The translations under genes and the position numbers were made by a program. Source: Opisthorchis felineus (taxonomy: Eukaryota > Platyhelminthes > Trematoda > Opisthorchiida > Opisthorchiidae). Taken from it: a stretch of 64,000 nucleotides of DNA. The stretch is taken from contig SJOL01007474.1 in the NCBI GenBank assembly GCA_004794785.1, positions 222,884 to 286,883 of the forward strand. Direction: 5' to 3'. Positions 12,547 to 25,459 of the stretch are shown here, in pieces; positions within the stretch are counted from its first letter, which is position 1, and the number at the start of each line of letters is the position of its first letter. Below the pieces are notes generated by a model. It did no database searches. It was not told the origin of the DNA and saw only the letters and a list, made by a program, of their open reading frames with translations.

Positions 12547-13029
12547 TTTGCTTGTCTGGCATAACGATCGTGATCTTTCAGTCGTCCATTTTTGATCGTG
12601 GTTTAGGATGTTATTTATTTAGCCTAACAATACTGGTTTGATAAATGAGAAAATTGCATTGTCAGATGAAAGCGTACCGTGTCCGGTTTGGCGAGAGTGG
12701 CTTTCAAATACTTCGTATTTCAGTATAGTCTAAGACCCAGCTACTCTCTGTCACTATACGTAATGATAATTCCGCCTTCTGACTCTTCGTTTCAGGTGTA
12801 ACTGGCTGAAGATAGCATGATGCGCGTTCAAAAGTGTGCTATACATTCCTATGGCTTTCCTAATTATTTTGCTAATAACGCCTTGTTTGATGAAGAAAAT
12901 TGGTGGACAGATGTTATACTCGACAAACTGACAAATTAGTGTGCAGCACAGGTTGTGATACCTCCTAAATTTTTGTGCGGATTCAGCAACCAAAGTATTC
13001 TTATTTTCACCAGACAAAAACACAAGAAC

Positions 13030-15060
13030 GGAGTTTCACCTGTTAAAATCAAGCATTGGGATCTATTCTACTGAAAAAAAGGAAGAGTGCTAAGAATCCC
13101 CCGTTTTTCAACTATTATTTAACCCTTCGCGAACAGAATTTAAACAGAAAAGGAAGGGCTTACTGTGCTTCTTAATTCGGACGAATACCAGTAGTGATTT
13201 TTTAATGTTTGAGGTGTAAATAGAGCGCTAATAGATAGGCCACTAGTAAGACCGCTTATGAAGTATAGCAGTGACCACCAAGAAGCTGGTCAGAGGGCTG
13301 TAAAGTGCGTTTATCGGATAGATGGGTCTAGCACGTGAAATGTGTCTGGTCTGGCTGCATAACTGTAGCTGGCTGTCAATACTCGTGATCTCACACCAGA
13401 TAAACCTGGCTGTTCACTCACTTAAACCGATATGGTGTATGTCAAAAGCTTCGGGTTTAGGCACGGTTTAGTAAAAGGAATATGACAAAGAAAATTCCTC
13501 CCTCAAATATTTTGGTACTTTCTTACACCACATCCGGTTTTTTGAGTAAAACGAAACTGAAACTATTACTCACATCTGAGATCGTCCAGTTAACTTAACT
13601 AATGAATTCCCCGCGTGTTGCAATGGTAAAAAACTAACATTCGCAGACTTAACGAAATTGCTGCATCTCTGTACCAGTATAATGCAGAAAGTCGCGTGGA
13701 GGATACCGTTAACCAATTGTTCAAGACTTTCCCTAACGTCTGAAGACGAGGAACCTAGCCAAAATAAGAAACTGTCAGTGGTTATTGATACATTTAGCGT
13801 TCAACAGTTTTTGCAGCATTTTCCCAGCAAATTTGCAGTGTTTTTGAGTAGATGCAGCCAGTGAAGATTCAGCTGTCCTGCGACTATCCCGTCGACTTGA
13901 TACGGATGACGCTCCAAATTTTCCGAGACGTAAGAGCCTGTAAGATTTCCATATGCATGTACAATGCCAAAGATGGCGAACAAAGTTGAAGATAGTGTGA
14001 AATGTCCGTGTAGTTTATCATATATACTAACATGATTCTGGGTTCTACATTATCGGAAACAGTTTGCGCTTCCAATCGCGCATTTCAGGCCTGATCGTCC
14101 TTTGTCCATTTGGTAAAAGCACCGGCATGGTTGAGCATTTTGGGATCCGATCACACCTCTGTCTTTAACAACCCCCGTAAAACATATAACAGGGCATTAT
14201 AATTGATTGTGAATCGGCTCAACTGTCCATGTCTTTTTAGAACTCACAAGAGATAGATACTGACTGAAGTTTTGCAAAAAATCACACAAGGTTCAATACA
14301 TTAAATGATAATTTAAGATCCACAAAAATCAAGAAATAGATTGCCACAGAGACCACTGTTTCGTATCACCGGATGATTTTCCACGGAAAACCTTGATTGG
14401 CGAAAGAGCTGTTCACAACTCAATAGATCTTAAGAGTGCTGATGCGCTAAGTGGTAAACATCTTAGGCTATCCTAACCAACTTAGTCCCCGGTGGTGTGG
14501 GGATTTTCGCAAAATATCATAAGTGGCCGGCCAAAGCATCTGTTTGCACGCTGACAAGTTGTGGGAATTTCCTACTCACGAAATCCGCTACAACAACCTA
14601 TAAACCACTCCTACTGGGGTCCTTCCTACTTGGATGTAAGGCTATCCTGATTAGGCGCTAACAAAGGCAGTTATCCGCTATCCAGTTCTTTTCCACCTAT
14701 TTGTGTTGGTTAAACTGTGTTAAAATTTAAATGTTGTGGTAGCGGGAATTAAGTTGTGCTATCCCCTCCAGATTACTCGAGAATTTTCATCAGATCTCTT
14801 GAAATGATCATTTGATTAATATCCGGACTTGAGTATACTAAACCATGTTGATTTTGGACAACTTTAAGTATGCTGTTTCACTTTCTGTTAAACTGAGCCA
14901 AATGTATCACACGTTTTCTCTATGTTCATTGGGTCATTTTTCCTAAACTTTTTGTTTGCCTGGGGGTCTTAAAATCACACATCAGATTATATGTTCAGGT
15001 GCAGAGGGGTCAGAGAATTCATGGGAATATGGTCTACAAATCAACTCAACTAAAAAGAAA
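13030..15060. other. no supported gene
   Basis: Only short overlapping frames are present. No transposon match, tRNA-like element or tandem repeat is seen. Confidence 0.55.
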
Positions 15061-15064
15061 AGAG

Positions 15065-15280
15065 TTTTTTTTACATTCTTGACATACTCATAGGGTTGCT
15101 GAAGATTCCTCGATAGCCTATATGAACATAGTGATCTGTCAAGAAAATATGCAGCAATGTTTCGAATATAATACCAAAAGCTATATGAGGCGACCTTGGA
15201 ACAGCGCATTATGGTGTGGAATATCATAGACAAGAGATTCAGCTGGGACTCGGTTGAGTCTGCTGCTAACTTAAGTTGCA
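15065..15280. mobile_element. decayed relative of the hammerhead-bearing inverted element
   Basis: The first part (about 15,075-15,117: catactcatagggttgctg, then a segment ending cgatagcc) matches 29,498-29,534. The second part (about 15,160-15,275, containing GAGATTCAGCTGGG and TGAGTCT) matches 29,662-29,765. In the 29-kb element these two parts lie on either side of the inversion point, and here they occur in the same order and orientation, so the inverted junction is shared. The hammerhead core itself is missing in this copy. Many substitutions show that it is old. An open frame of 115 codons on the minus strand crosses it but has no coding support. Confidence 0.6.
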
Positions 15281-18200
15281 ACTGCCTACGTTCGAGTTTC
15301 TTTGCCCTCTTTATAGATAATAAGCGCATCTGCTTTTAATTACCAAGCAGTTTTTTGCGCTGAATGTAAGCATATTTTTGTAAAGAAAGCTATCAGAATC
15401 AGTGTGCTGTCAGATAAATTGTAGTTGTGCAACCAAAGCTTCACTGCCGAAACTGAGAAACGTGATGTCTCGGTGTTGCAAGTTGACAGATAATATTGTC
15501 AAATTTGTCAATTTCGGAAACAGTCACGTTGGTGAGCAACGCTGGCTCTTCGCTTGCCAGCTAGTTGAAGTTCGAATTCAATCCACTATAATAGCCTTGA
15601 AAACGACAGTGACCTTGGGGATAATTTCGTCATTTTGTTCGAAATATTTTTCACTTGTTCAAACCAAGAGTGAAGCTGCTATATGGCATCTTTTGATATG
15701 TCACTAAGTAGCTGGAGAGAAGTGACATTCAAATAGCAAAACTGCCGTTTACATTTTCCGAGGGGGCACTTGAACCCTGAAGGACAGGTGCACGTGCCCA
15801 TACTAGGTAATTATAATGTTTTCAGCTTCAACAGGTTGCTCAACAGTGTGGTTTTTATTCGGTAGATTTGCCCATGATCGAACAGGGTGTTGAACCTATA
15901 GACTGTAATGTTAACTAAGATATCCACGTTATCCAACTTGGCTGTCATATTATGAGAGAGTCGCGACAACCCCAGGAAATGAGTTCGAGTGCACAGACAC
16001 TCTGAGAGTTCCACCGCTTAAGTGATCCTACGGGCTTTGAACCATTTCACTTGACAGCCCTGCACAGCATCCTGCACTTACAAGTTGCGTAAATATCCGG
16101 TCTTACAGAGTATTGGTCATTTCGTCTTAACAGTGCCCTGGTACGGATAGAACTGAAAAGAAACGAACAGGACGGACCATCAAAGTGCAAAAATCGTACA
16201 AGAATACTCTTTGGATTTGAAAGTATCACCCACTGATGGTAACGCAGTAGTTACGCAGATCGTGAAAACGAGTGCTCATATTAGTTAATGACCCAGGAAA
16301 AACAAATGCTCACAGCATTCTGGTACCATTGACTACGCTAGGTAACGAAGCTAGCCAGGCTCACTATGCATCTTGCCCTATTCTGCGTCAGTGCCAAAAG
16401 CACAACCAGATATGGTTGCTAGCTCAGCTGGTGGCTACGACGACGGGCTACATTAGAATAATATGGCCGTGGAAAAGTGTGGTTGGACGCAGGATAATAA
16501 AATGCACTGTGGTCAGAATTAGAACAATCGACAATGTTATTTTGGAATATGCCTTGAAATATGTGACCGTTATTTAAAAATAATTGCTATATAGCGTGAA
16601 GAACTAAAAGCAGGTTTCCATTGAAGCAGACACATGAGGTGCACGGCTACAGAGAGCAACCATACGTTCGCACGAATTTTCAACCCATCTTCAACTACAT
16701 ACCAGTGGTTATTGCCTACAAATTCACATGCATCTGTAGGTGGCTCTGTTGCTTTCGAAATCTCAGATCATATTGGCGCAGAATCTGAAGAAATATGAAA
16801 AAACTTATACTCCATCTTTTATTTACTGAAGCTGAATAGTGGCATTTAGACAACGGGAAAAATTGTTCTCACCAGCTATCATTTATCTTCAGTCATTAAA
16901 TGCATTACTGCGGCGGTGACAAAAATTAGGTTTCAGTGGGCTCCAAAAGTCCGTTTATCTATCCACCCATCTGTATGTTTATTTGACCATATATATATAT
17001 ATATATATCAATTTAACCACCATGGTAACCATGTCGTGTCCACAATGATGAACTCGGAATTTACTGGACAAATGCTTAAGTTGAGTAGTTTCCCAAAGAA
17101 AGGCACGATCATTTCTCTTCCCGGCGATCTTGTAACAAAATTACATTCTTCCTCTCAAAGTCTGGCAGCAAAAGCAGGTAGCATATTAGGTCAGCAGAAA
17201 GTCCGAACCGTTTGGAGAAAATGAATTTTATTAAGTTTGGTGCTTCTAAATAATTTTTAGCGGTCACTTTTGGTTGGTGAGAATACGCCAGAGATGGCAA
17301 AAGAAGCTTTCCACCATCATCTGTTTCGTCGCTTTGTTTCGCATGTAATAACGTTGCGGAAGGGTATTCCTATCTGCGTTTACGGAAAACGAAGCAATGC
17401 GCACAAAACGCCCTTTGCAAGTTTGGCGGAGACCACACTTAGTCTATTGCAATTCGGAATTCGACCTCCTGCTGGTATAAAATATATGTTGCAATGTTAA
17501 AAGGATACTTTGGCGTTTACCGTTTTCTTTTGACCAACTGTAAGAAAATAGCTTTCGTCACTATGTTTCCCGTAGAATTGTGTTCTAAGTCCATTTTCTG
17601 GAGACCTGTGTTCACTTACTATGAAAGTGGTTGATTTTTACAGCTTAAGAGCTTAATCATATAAAAAGTCAAACGTTTTATTTGTCAGTATTTATTTTAC
17701 TAGCTAGCAGCTTATTCCTAACATACTTTAGAGCACCGACCGGCCTTGCCTAGTTGATGCTTTTCTTCCTGCATATGCAGATCCATTTGGTTAAGTAGAA
17801 CTGAAACAACTATAGAAACAGATAAAACTAGATTATCCCTATTACCAGAGATGAGGTGCGTTTTTAAGTTCCGTCCGAACACGTCTGTTTGCTTGCTCTT
17901 ATCATCTGTACTTACCCTCTTATTGTGGTCTAAAGAGAACGATAAAATATTTATTGTTATTGTATTCGGGCCCATCCCTACAACACGTTTTTACCTCATT
18001 TCTATACCCAACCACCAGCTTTGTCAAATTTGCCCACAACAACCTGTAAGCATAAAATCGAAAGTAACTGATGGGTTGAATTTGCTTCTGGAAAGGTGCA
18101 CCTGAGCTATTTACCTGACGAGAAAGCTTGCAAATCTGGTTTTGAATTCGAGCACTCAAAGTTCCAAAGCTGGCGCCTGACAGTCTATCACAGAAAAAGT

Positions 18201-18660
18201 GAGTTTTCCTTCTAGATCTCCATTTATCAAGTCCTATTTGTATAGCAGTACGTCGGGAGTATCTCCTATTCATAATAGTTTTTCCTCAGAAACGCACGTG
18301 TTTTTGACCACATCAACTAATGACCACAGCGACAGACCAGAAATGGTGCATTACACAGTAGGTTTCGTCAAATACACTGAACTGGACCCACATTGTTGAA
18401 CTGTGAACGAATCAACGCACTATTTCCAGACAACTGTCCTTCTGTCAAGTAAGTTACAATATGACTTACCGGTGGCGTATGACTTATTCTGGGGATTATG
18501 TTCCCTGTTCCACAGGCGTGACTAGGCTTTGAGATACGAAGTCGCATCATTAAAAATTTGATCATTTCGGTTGTAAAAATGCCAACTTTTTAAGTGTTTC
18601 GTCTCATTTCATTGGGTCCTTTATTGTAATGTTCACTGATAGAAAAGACACTCCGTATAA
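15281..18660. other. no supported gene; one AT microsatellite
   Basis: Several frames of 60-100 codons are present (15,402-15,707 +, 16,916-17,224 +, 17,270-17,500 +, 17,920-18,273 -), but none has a recognisable domain. Isolated donor-like sites such as GTTG/GTGAGC near 15,532 are not backed by matching acceptors. Intronic or intergenic DNA is the best description. Confidence 0.5.
16989..17008. repeat. (AT)n microsatellite
   Basis: Twenty bases of uninterrupted AT dinucleotide. It falls inside a 102-codon open frame, which makes that frame less believable as coding. Confidence 0.9.
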
Positions 18661-18933
18661 ACTTTTTATTTCTTGGGTAGGTCATGGAACTCGAGAAGTT
18701 CAATAATTCTCATTTTAAACATGCTGATTACTTTGGACAAGAAGTTGCTTTTGATCTTTGGTCAACTATGAAAGTTATTTTGCTACTAAGATATCAACTA
18801 CTCAACACGGAATAGAACCACACTACTATTTTGTGCTATTTCCATCCGATCTCAAAAGAACGAAATGCTTTTCCAGGGTTGATTCATCCCTGGGCTAAAT
18901 CTTCTTGGGAAGCGTGCTGCAAGCATTTGTAGG

Positions 18934-19110
18934 TCAATCGACGGTCTCATTTTTGTTAACTCTTTTTGGGACTGGGTGAATTGCTACTAAGAAAATTCCA
19001 GAGAAAACGACCGGATCTTTCCACTGTTTCGCCGCATTGGGGCAAACAAAATGAAGATCAATATCTCTGACGTGAACCATATGAATAGTCCCATTGAGGT
19101 CAACAAAGCA
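18934..19110 (-). CDS. candidate last exon, product not recognised
   Basis: On the minus strand the acceptor catcatccattttcag is followed by 58 sense codons and TGA. The peptide begins CFVDLNGTIHMVHVRDIDL and has a compact alternating hydrophobic/polar pattern typical of a folded domain. An AATAAA on the minus strand near 18,670 would give a 3' untranslated region of about 260 bases. A second candidate exon on the same strand lies 0.9 kb upstream (20,010-20,116), but its exit phase does not match this entry phase, so they are not directly joined as drawn. No family is recognised. Confidence 0.28.
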   Translation of the reverse strand, partial: CFVDLNGTIHMVHVRDIDLHFVCPNAAKQWKDPVVFSGIFLVAIHPVPKRVNKNETVD

Positions 19111-20009
19111 CTGAAAATGGATGATGTTTTTTTCCACATCTCATGAACCAGCTAGGAACAATATGAACCTCAAAATAAAAGGACAGAAATGTGAACAACG
19201 ATGTGGGACATTTGCACGAAAATCGATTAGGTGGCACAGCGTGTGTCCGGTTTTTATATGGTCAGGCGATGTTTCAAACATCGTCGGAGGATTCGATTGC
19301 ACACTTTGCTATCTCCAATGCAATCGTTGGGATCAAATAACAAAACGGTATGAAATGTCGTCGTTTAAATCTGAATACACCATCTGCCAATGTCTGGAAG
19401 ATCTTTTATCCAAATCAAACCTCTTCGTAAAATGACTGCATTCGAAGGATCGTTACAGCTTGTCTAGAAGTTAAAACCTTGCAGTTGTAAAAGTTCCCCG
19501 GTACGTGAGTGATGGTTCGTAGACAGACTTATGTCCAAGTTTCTACGGTAAGCACGGTAACGGAATAACTGTTTTGACTACCCTTTACTGTACGAGACGT
19601 CAGTTGTTTCTTCCTATCGCGTAACCACTCAACAGTCCATACTATGGCGAAGAAAACTGCATCCAGGTTCGTCAAGTTTATCGACTTACGTGACATCAGT
19701 ATAGAGTTTAAGATGAAAGATGGTAGACTTCTAATCAAGTTCATTCATAAAACTTATTAAGACAAGCTTAACAACGTCAGGGAAAAAAAACGAACCATAC
19801 TTTCACATGCGAAGAGTATTGCCTAAAGGACCGTTAGACTTTTATGGCGGTATAATGCAACGATAGCCTAAAAACCTACAAGCACCCTGCAGAAAAGACT
19901 GTCAAGTCCGAGAGGTGATTTGATCTAATAACGAAGTTGTCAGATACAAGAACAAGAGCGTAACTCGCAACAAGAGCTATGTAAAACAAACTGCAGGAAA
20001 GCCTCTCAC

Positions 20010-20116
20010 ATAGTACATGTACAAAACTCTTTTTTATAAGACTTGATCGACTTGTACTCGTCATTGTGAATGGGGCCCAGGAAGGATATGAGATGCACCA
20101 GAAATTTCATATAGCA
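20010..20116 (-). CDS. candidate internal exon, product not recognised
   Basis: The minus-strand acceptor tctttttcttgctttcag is among the strongest pyrimidine tracts in the window. It is followed by 107 bp of open frame ending ACTAT/gtgaga. The peptide starts CYMKFLVHLISFLGPIHNDE and ends with a Cys-rich FCTCT. The phase runs from 0 to 2. It lies on the same strand as the candidate at 18,934-19,110. Function is unknown. Confidence 0.25.
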
Positions 20117-23100
20117 CTGAAAGCAAGAAAAAGATATGAAACCGAATGTATGGGAGCATGCCTCTTCACCAATGACCCCAACAACACACATCGCAACATA
20201 CCTAACCTGACTAATAACAAGGACAATAGAACTCGTGTTACAAGGCTGGAGACTGCGCAAGAAATCAAGGGAGAAACTGGCAGAGAAGAAATTGGCCCGA
20301 ACGTAACGGATAGAAATCAGTAAATTAGCGAAACAAAGTTAACAACTGAAATTAATCAAATAATTGACGGACCACAATGATAATTGTAGTAACAGAGAAA
20401 AAGCAGGAAAGCACAATTAATCAGTCAAACTCAGTGGAATCAGACCGTAAGGCAATGGAAATGAAGAACGGAACAACAAAACACAGCGGGAAGCTACTCG
20501 ATATTGAAGTAGCCAGTCAAGTAGAGGAAGTCAAGTCCTAAGGCAACACCAATTGTGGACACAAAACATCAAAAGGCAATCAAACCTACCAAGAATTCAG
20601 TCAACGAACCAGTCGTGTTAAAGGGACTCTGACCAATACAAAGTGCAATGCAGTTGTAAACAGGCAAGTAAAATTACAGAGAAGCTTTAAATAGGCAGTA
20701 ACATCAAGAATTACCATATACTCTTTGTAAACTAATCTGCACAAGTTGGTGGGGGTTAAGTATCCACCCAACCTTTATTGATGATGCTTCCTTTATCAAT
20801 GATAAAGTGCTTCAAAGCTAAGTACCTAATGCAGGAACAACTCACAAGTCAGCTGCCCATTAAACAAAGTTTTGTTTGCAACCTGGCATTTTCGGAGCAT
20901 CAGCTGAACCGAACTATTTCTAAAGAACATAAAAGGGACAACATGAAAATTTAGTGTACTAAAGACTTCAGCTAAACCATCTCCCGGAACGGTATCCATT
21001 TCTCAAACGTTCTCCAATTTACTGTGGCTTGCGACCACTGACTGGTTATGTACTTCCGTTACACTCTGTACCAACCTCCTAATGCATACCATTTACTTTC
21101 TGTAAATTGGTTTGGCCTTGTCCTGCTAAACACGTCTTTGTAAGGATGAAAACAAGAAACGAATTACTCACGTGACGTGGCAGATAAAGTTGGAATTAAT
21201 TACTTTCCATTGTTCATCTTTGCAAATGTGTGGGCTATCGATTAACAAACGGAATGTGGATTGTGCACTGCCGACAGAGATATGCGGTCATAAAATGAGG
21301 AGCGTTTTCACCAACACTAAGAGACTTAAGCTTGGTATGGAAACTCGAGTGGGCCGCATTGTAGAACAATAAAATGCAAGAAGGTTTCGTGATATAATAA
21401 AATGCTGTGATAAGGGAGAATCAGATTGACACCAGAGACAAATTGAAACCCGGTTTCAAGTAAGGGTTGGTATGCACTGATAAGTGTGCATCAAATGTGG
21501 AATTTTCATGAGCTACGTGTTTGAAGTTTATGAGAGACAGGATGCCATTGTATGACAATTCTTTAACTGTTACGTTTTTTCCGTACTTTCAGATCGTATA
21601 AAAGGGTAGGATACTTCAATCTGGATTTCCTTTCTGTCAGGGAACCTTGAAGCATATTTGGTAAAAATTCGGCTAGTGGATGTCCGGATTTCTTTACCCA
21701 TCTATAATGACTCGTATGTTTGCTTTATCCTATTTAAATCCTTTTGTGTGATTGCAAATTAGTAATCGCACTTCATATCTCGATAGGTTATAATAAACAG
21801 TTCGGATAGAATTAGCCTTGTGGCAGTTTACTTTATCCAGGTACGTTGAACTTTTTCAAGGTATATGGTTACTCCATACTCGTTTTTCTCCACCTTCATC
21901 GATACGGGAACAATTCGTTTTCAAATCACATCCACGTAGGGTAATGTCATTTGCTGACTCATCCCAAAACGACGGCCAAACCGAAATGGTACAGTCTTTG
22001 TATACTGGAGTGACACTGATAGTTTACCTACTGAAATGTAAACGAATTCGGATTGGAGTCAGGTCCTGTCATTTGTAACGCCAAGTCGAATGTCAGACTA
22101 AACTGCATATCAAAGACTTCAGGGAGTAGATGCAACCCACTTCCCTGGCTGAAAAGTAACTTATCTTCGTAGTGACTGGAGTGCAAATGTTTGGGCCTCT
22201 TTTTGCCTATTTTTGCGACGAACCAATAATGCTTACTTAGCGAATGCATGTTTGCTCGTCATGCTTCCAACACCCAATTAAACTACAGCTGCTGGTTAGT
22301 ACTTCATTGCGAACCTGATTACTGCTTGGTCAGACGAGAAGAAAGGCGCCATGAACGAAAAGCGAACCCACAATATACTATTCATTTTAGCTGAGTTGAT
22401 GTTTATGCTGCTGTCTTCTGCCTTCAAAACAGTTGTATCTCATGCATAAACGTTTAAGACAAGATCCATTTTGGACCTCCCGAACGCTATTTTTTCTCAG
22501 CTATCCCAGGAGATTCTGGCTGTAATTGTGAATAAAAAGGAGGTTTGTTAACTCTGTTTGTAACTCTAAATAAAAAATTGAATAGAAAAAGAAACGCAAC
22601 CGATGAAAATCTAACCCATGTTCTCCATTGCAACGTAGATTTTGAATAGAATTACCAAATAAATGATCCCACAAGTTGTAAGCGTAGATCTATCAAGTGA
22701 ATTGATTTTATCGATGTGTCTGTTACTTATTGGAAAATCTTCGTTGTTGCGAATGAGTAGTTAGGAAGTCGAATACATTGCTTGATCATTTTCAACTATT
22801 TGTTTGTCCCATCATCAACGGAGCTTCGGTTCGCTACTGCCCAAATTTGTTAAACCTAAATGTCGCACCACTGTAAAACCCAGTTCAAATGGTTGAATCT
22901 TGAGGGGACAAACAAAACCTTACAATGTTTAGCTGAGAATCACTACACCACACTAGCTTGAGAAGCCAGCCAGCTTTTAAACGATAAGCAAGATTATCGT
23001 CCTGATAAAACCACAGCCGTTGACATAGTAGGCGTGTACCGAAAAGTCGGAGACAAATATTTACATATGAGCACCATAGGTTCTTCACCATCTGGTTGCG

Positions 23101-24495
23101 TAACCACCAGTGTAAGCCGCTTGAGAGTTGATGACAAAAAAATTTTCATCGATAAAGCAATTTCTTTTTGAGCGTATTCATTGTTTTTTAATCAGCGCCC
23201 GTCAAAATTCGGAAGAAGCGAAACTTATAGGATCTGTCCAAGAAAAGAGCCTGTAAATCGATTGTTCCCACAATGAACAAAATTAACTGTTTGTTGAAAT
23301 CGAAATGGCAAGGATCTACTTATTACAGAAAGCAGTTGTTCTCAATATGAGTAGCTAGAAAATTGTTGAAATCCCTCGGACAACTTATTGTCGGCTTCAT
23401 TCTTTTCGGAGTCTATCATGATAGACAATCGAATCCTGACTTGAACAGTAGTATGGTTGATAGTTCACCTTTGAAATCATAGGCCTGTTGAAATTGCTGG
23501 AACTGCAAATGGTTTCGGATAAATGAGCCTTGATCGATTTTCCATTTCCGGCAATTTCAAGGTATACATGTTTAGCTTAGGAATAGTTGTTCACGTCAAG
23601 ATGGCGGCTTTGATGCAATTTCTAATCGTAAAAGCACACCAGAGGGTCGAATTTGTGTTTAGAATAACGGGCAATGGAAGAAAAAATGCAGTAATACAGT
23701 TTTCGATAAGTTAGGAATAAAACTGTCACTTCTCGTGACAGCAAACCTACTTTTCTTTGTGATTGCTCTTTTACAATGATTACATGCTGATCCAGTTCTG
23801 TACAAATCACTTCTATCGACCATTTGCATTAAACAGCCAAAAGTTTTTTAGGAACATGTCCTAAGATGTATCACAGAGGTCAACTTTGGTTATTAGCCCA
23901 TCAATTATTTTGCGTTTATGACATCCATCATGTACTTTTACTTTAGTATCTACACTAGAATCAATCGAAAACAATATTGGTATCTAAGTTGGCCTGTCAC
24001 GATCTCTTACAGAGGCGCATTCACAGTTCACTTCTGACCATATATGAGTCACATTTACCAGTTCATTAAATAAGCATTCTTTCCTAGAACGACTGGATTA
24101 GGTTTACCAGGGGGCGTGTACTCTGGTAGAAGCACTAAATATCTACCAAAAGGGCGCACGCAGAAAATTAATACCCCGAACTGATGCAGATACGACCGAT
24201 CATCTATTTGGTTCATTCAGCCTTCTAATTATTGGGTCTGGATGTATCAGCAGCATCGAGGGAACGCCTGAAACACAGAGGCCATTCGAACGACCGAGTC
24301 ATTGTCAAATGTTTACACATGTAAGCTCTACAAATGGGTCCAAGCCGACCTTATGTTTCACAGTGGGCAATCGATTATTCTACTCACGTTTCAACCGTTC
24401 ACAACTATATATGACAACAGCAAACTGCTTCACCTCTGAGTAATGAATCACTGCGTGATTTGCAACAGTATCTATCCGTACTTTTCTATTTTCAG
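20117..24495. other. no firmly supported gene
   Basis: The part from 20,300 to 20,700 is A-rich on the plus strand without an open frame. A minus-strand frame at 22,031-22,148, entered after a ttacttttcag acceptor and ending in TAG, is protein-like (begins QGSGLHLLPEVFDMQ) but unrecognised. TATAAAAGGG at 21,597-21,606 resembles a TATA box, but nothing downstream supports a transcript. No transposon match was found. Confidence 0.45.
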
Positions 24496-24696
24496 AGATA
24501 TACCGAATCACATTCAATTGTGTATTCTTCAACAACTCTAATTTTGTGCGCAATTCAACGTCATCCCAGATTAATAACAAATGAACTAGCTGTGGAAATA
24601 GATTACCCTCATATTTTAAATACTCTTTTCCTCTGGTGTAACTTCTGCGTTTTGTTTAAAAAAATCGCTGAAAAGAAGTACATGCTGATCACCTAT
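24496..24696 (+). CDS. candidate exon, part of a possible two-exon pair
   Basis: The acceptor tccgtacttttctattttcag precedes a 201-bp, 67-codon open segment that ends at ACCTAT/gtaagg, a good donor. Both boundaries are phase 0. The peptide begins RYTESHSIVYSSTTLIL and includes a hydrophobic, aromatic run (NTLFLWCNFCVLF) that could be a membrane segment. The next candidate exon (25,268) is on the same strand, also starts in phase 0 and lies 571 bp downstream, so the two can be spliced in frame. No family is recognised. Confidence 0.3.
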
Positions 24697-25267
24697 GTAA
24701 GGGGTAAATTTTTGTTAATACGTATTACATCAGTGGGGGGTCCATTCTTATTTCATCTAATCGAGTGTATCATGAAGTTTTTCCTCAACAACAGCCAAAT
24801 CCTTGTCTGTTTGTACCTCTTCCAAAGCCAGAAAACCACAAGATTTTGAGCCAGATTTCCAGGTAGACAAAACAGCTACAGTCCAGTTGGTCACGCTGAA
24901 ACCACAGCAATATCAGTTAAGTATACAAGCGTCACTTAATAAATCACACTGATGTCAAGCAACAACAGTCCGTGATATCAAGTTAGATGCGAGTGGTACC
25001 AGTGATACAACTGTTACAAAACTACCCGACAGATCTAGTATTGCGAAAGGCAACATTGAACTAAGCCAAACCAAACTAAACCAAAACTCATCAGATGTAA
25101 TCGTTTGAGAAAGTTTAATGGCATGAATTTTTCTATGCTGTTAACTTTTGTGGGGTTTTTATCGATTTTTCAACCTGTCTTAGTTTCCACTATTCTCAAG
25201 ACGACATCTATACGGAAAAATTTTCCACAATATAACTCTATTTCTTATTTTTTTGCATATTTTACAG

Positions 25268-25459
25268 TTCTTTATTTCTCGCCAGGAAGTCAACTACAGT
25301 GTGGTGTCTAAGAGAAAGACCCGATTAGGCTGTTTATTTAAGCGGTTCAGACACTTAAAAAGTGTGCATGAAACCATAGATGCTTCTATTCCTGGGTCTC
25401 CATCTCAGAGAATGTGCCTTTATCCTCCATGCATTTACTTCCTCAGATCCGTGAATTAA
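25268..25459 (+). CDS. candidate last exon following 24,496-24,696
   Basis: It starts after tatttttttgcatattttacag, one of the best acceptor contexts here, in phase 0, and reads 63 codons to a TAA. The peptide starts FFISRQEVNYSVVSKRK and is strongly basic in its first half (KRKTRLGCLFKRFRHLK). An AATAAA at 25,570-25,575 follows the stop by about 110 bases, fitting a short 3' untranslated region. Together with 24,496-24,696 it gives a coherent C-terminal region of about 130 residues. Product unknown. Confidence 0.3.
   Translation, partial: FFISRQEVNYSVVSKRKTRLGCLFKRFRHLKSVHETIDASIPGSPSQRMCLYPPCIYFLRSVN

Noticed and set aside
18120..18182. 63-bp minus-strand micro-exon (TGTCAG to CGTCAG/GTAAAT)
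   Set aside because: Boundaries look good, but with so little coding sequence and no neighbouring exon it cannot be told from chance.
21597..21606. TATAAAAGGG as a promoter
   Set aside because: A good TATA match, but no downstream start codon, donor or supported exon; AT-rich DNA yields such matches by chance.
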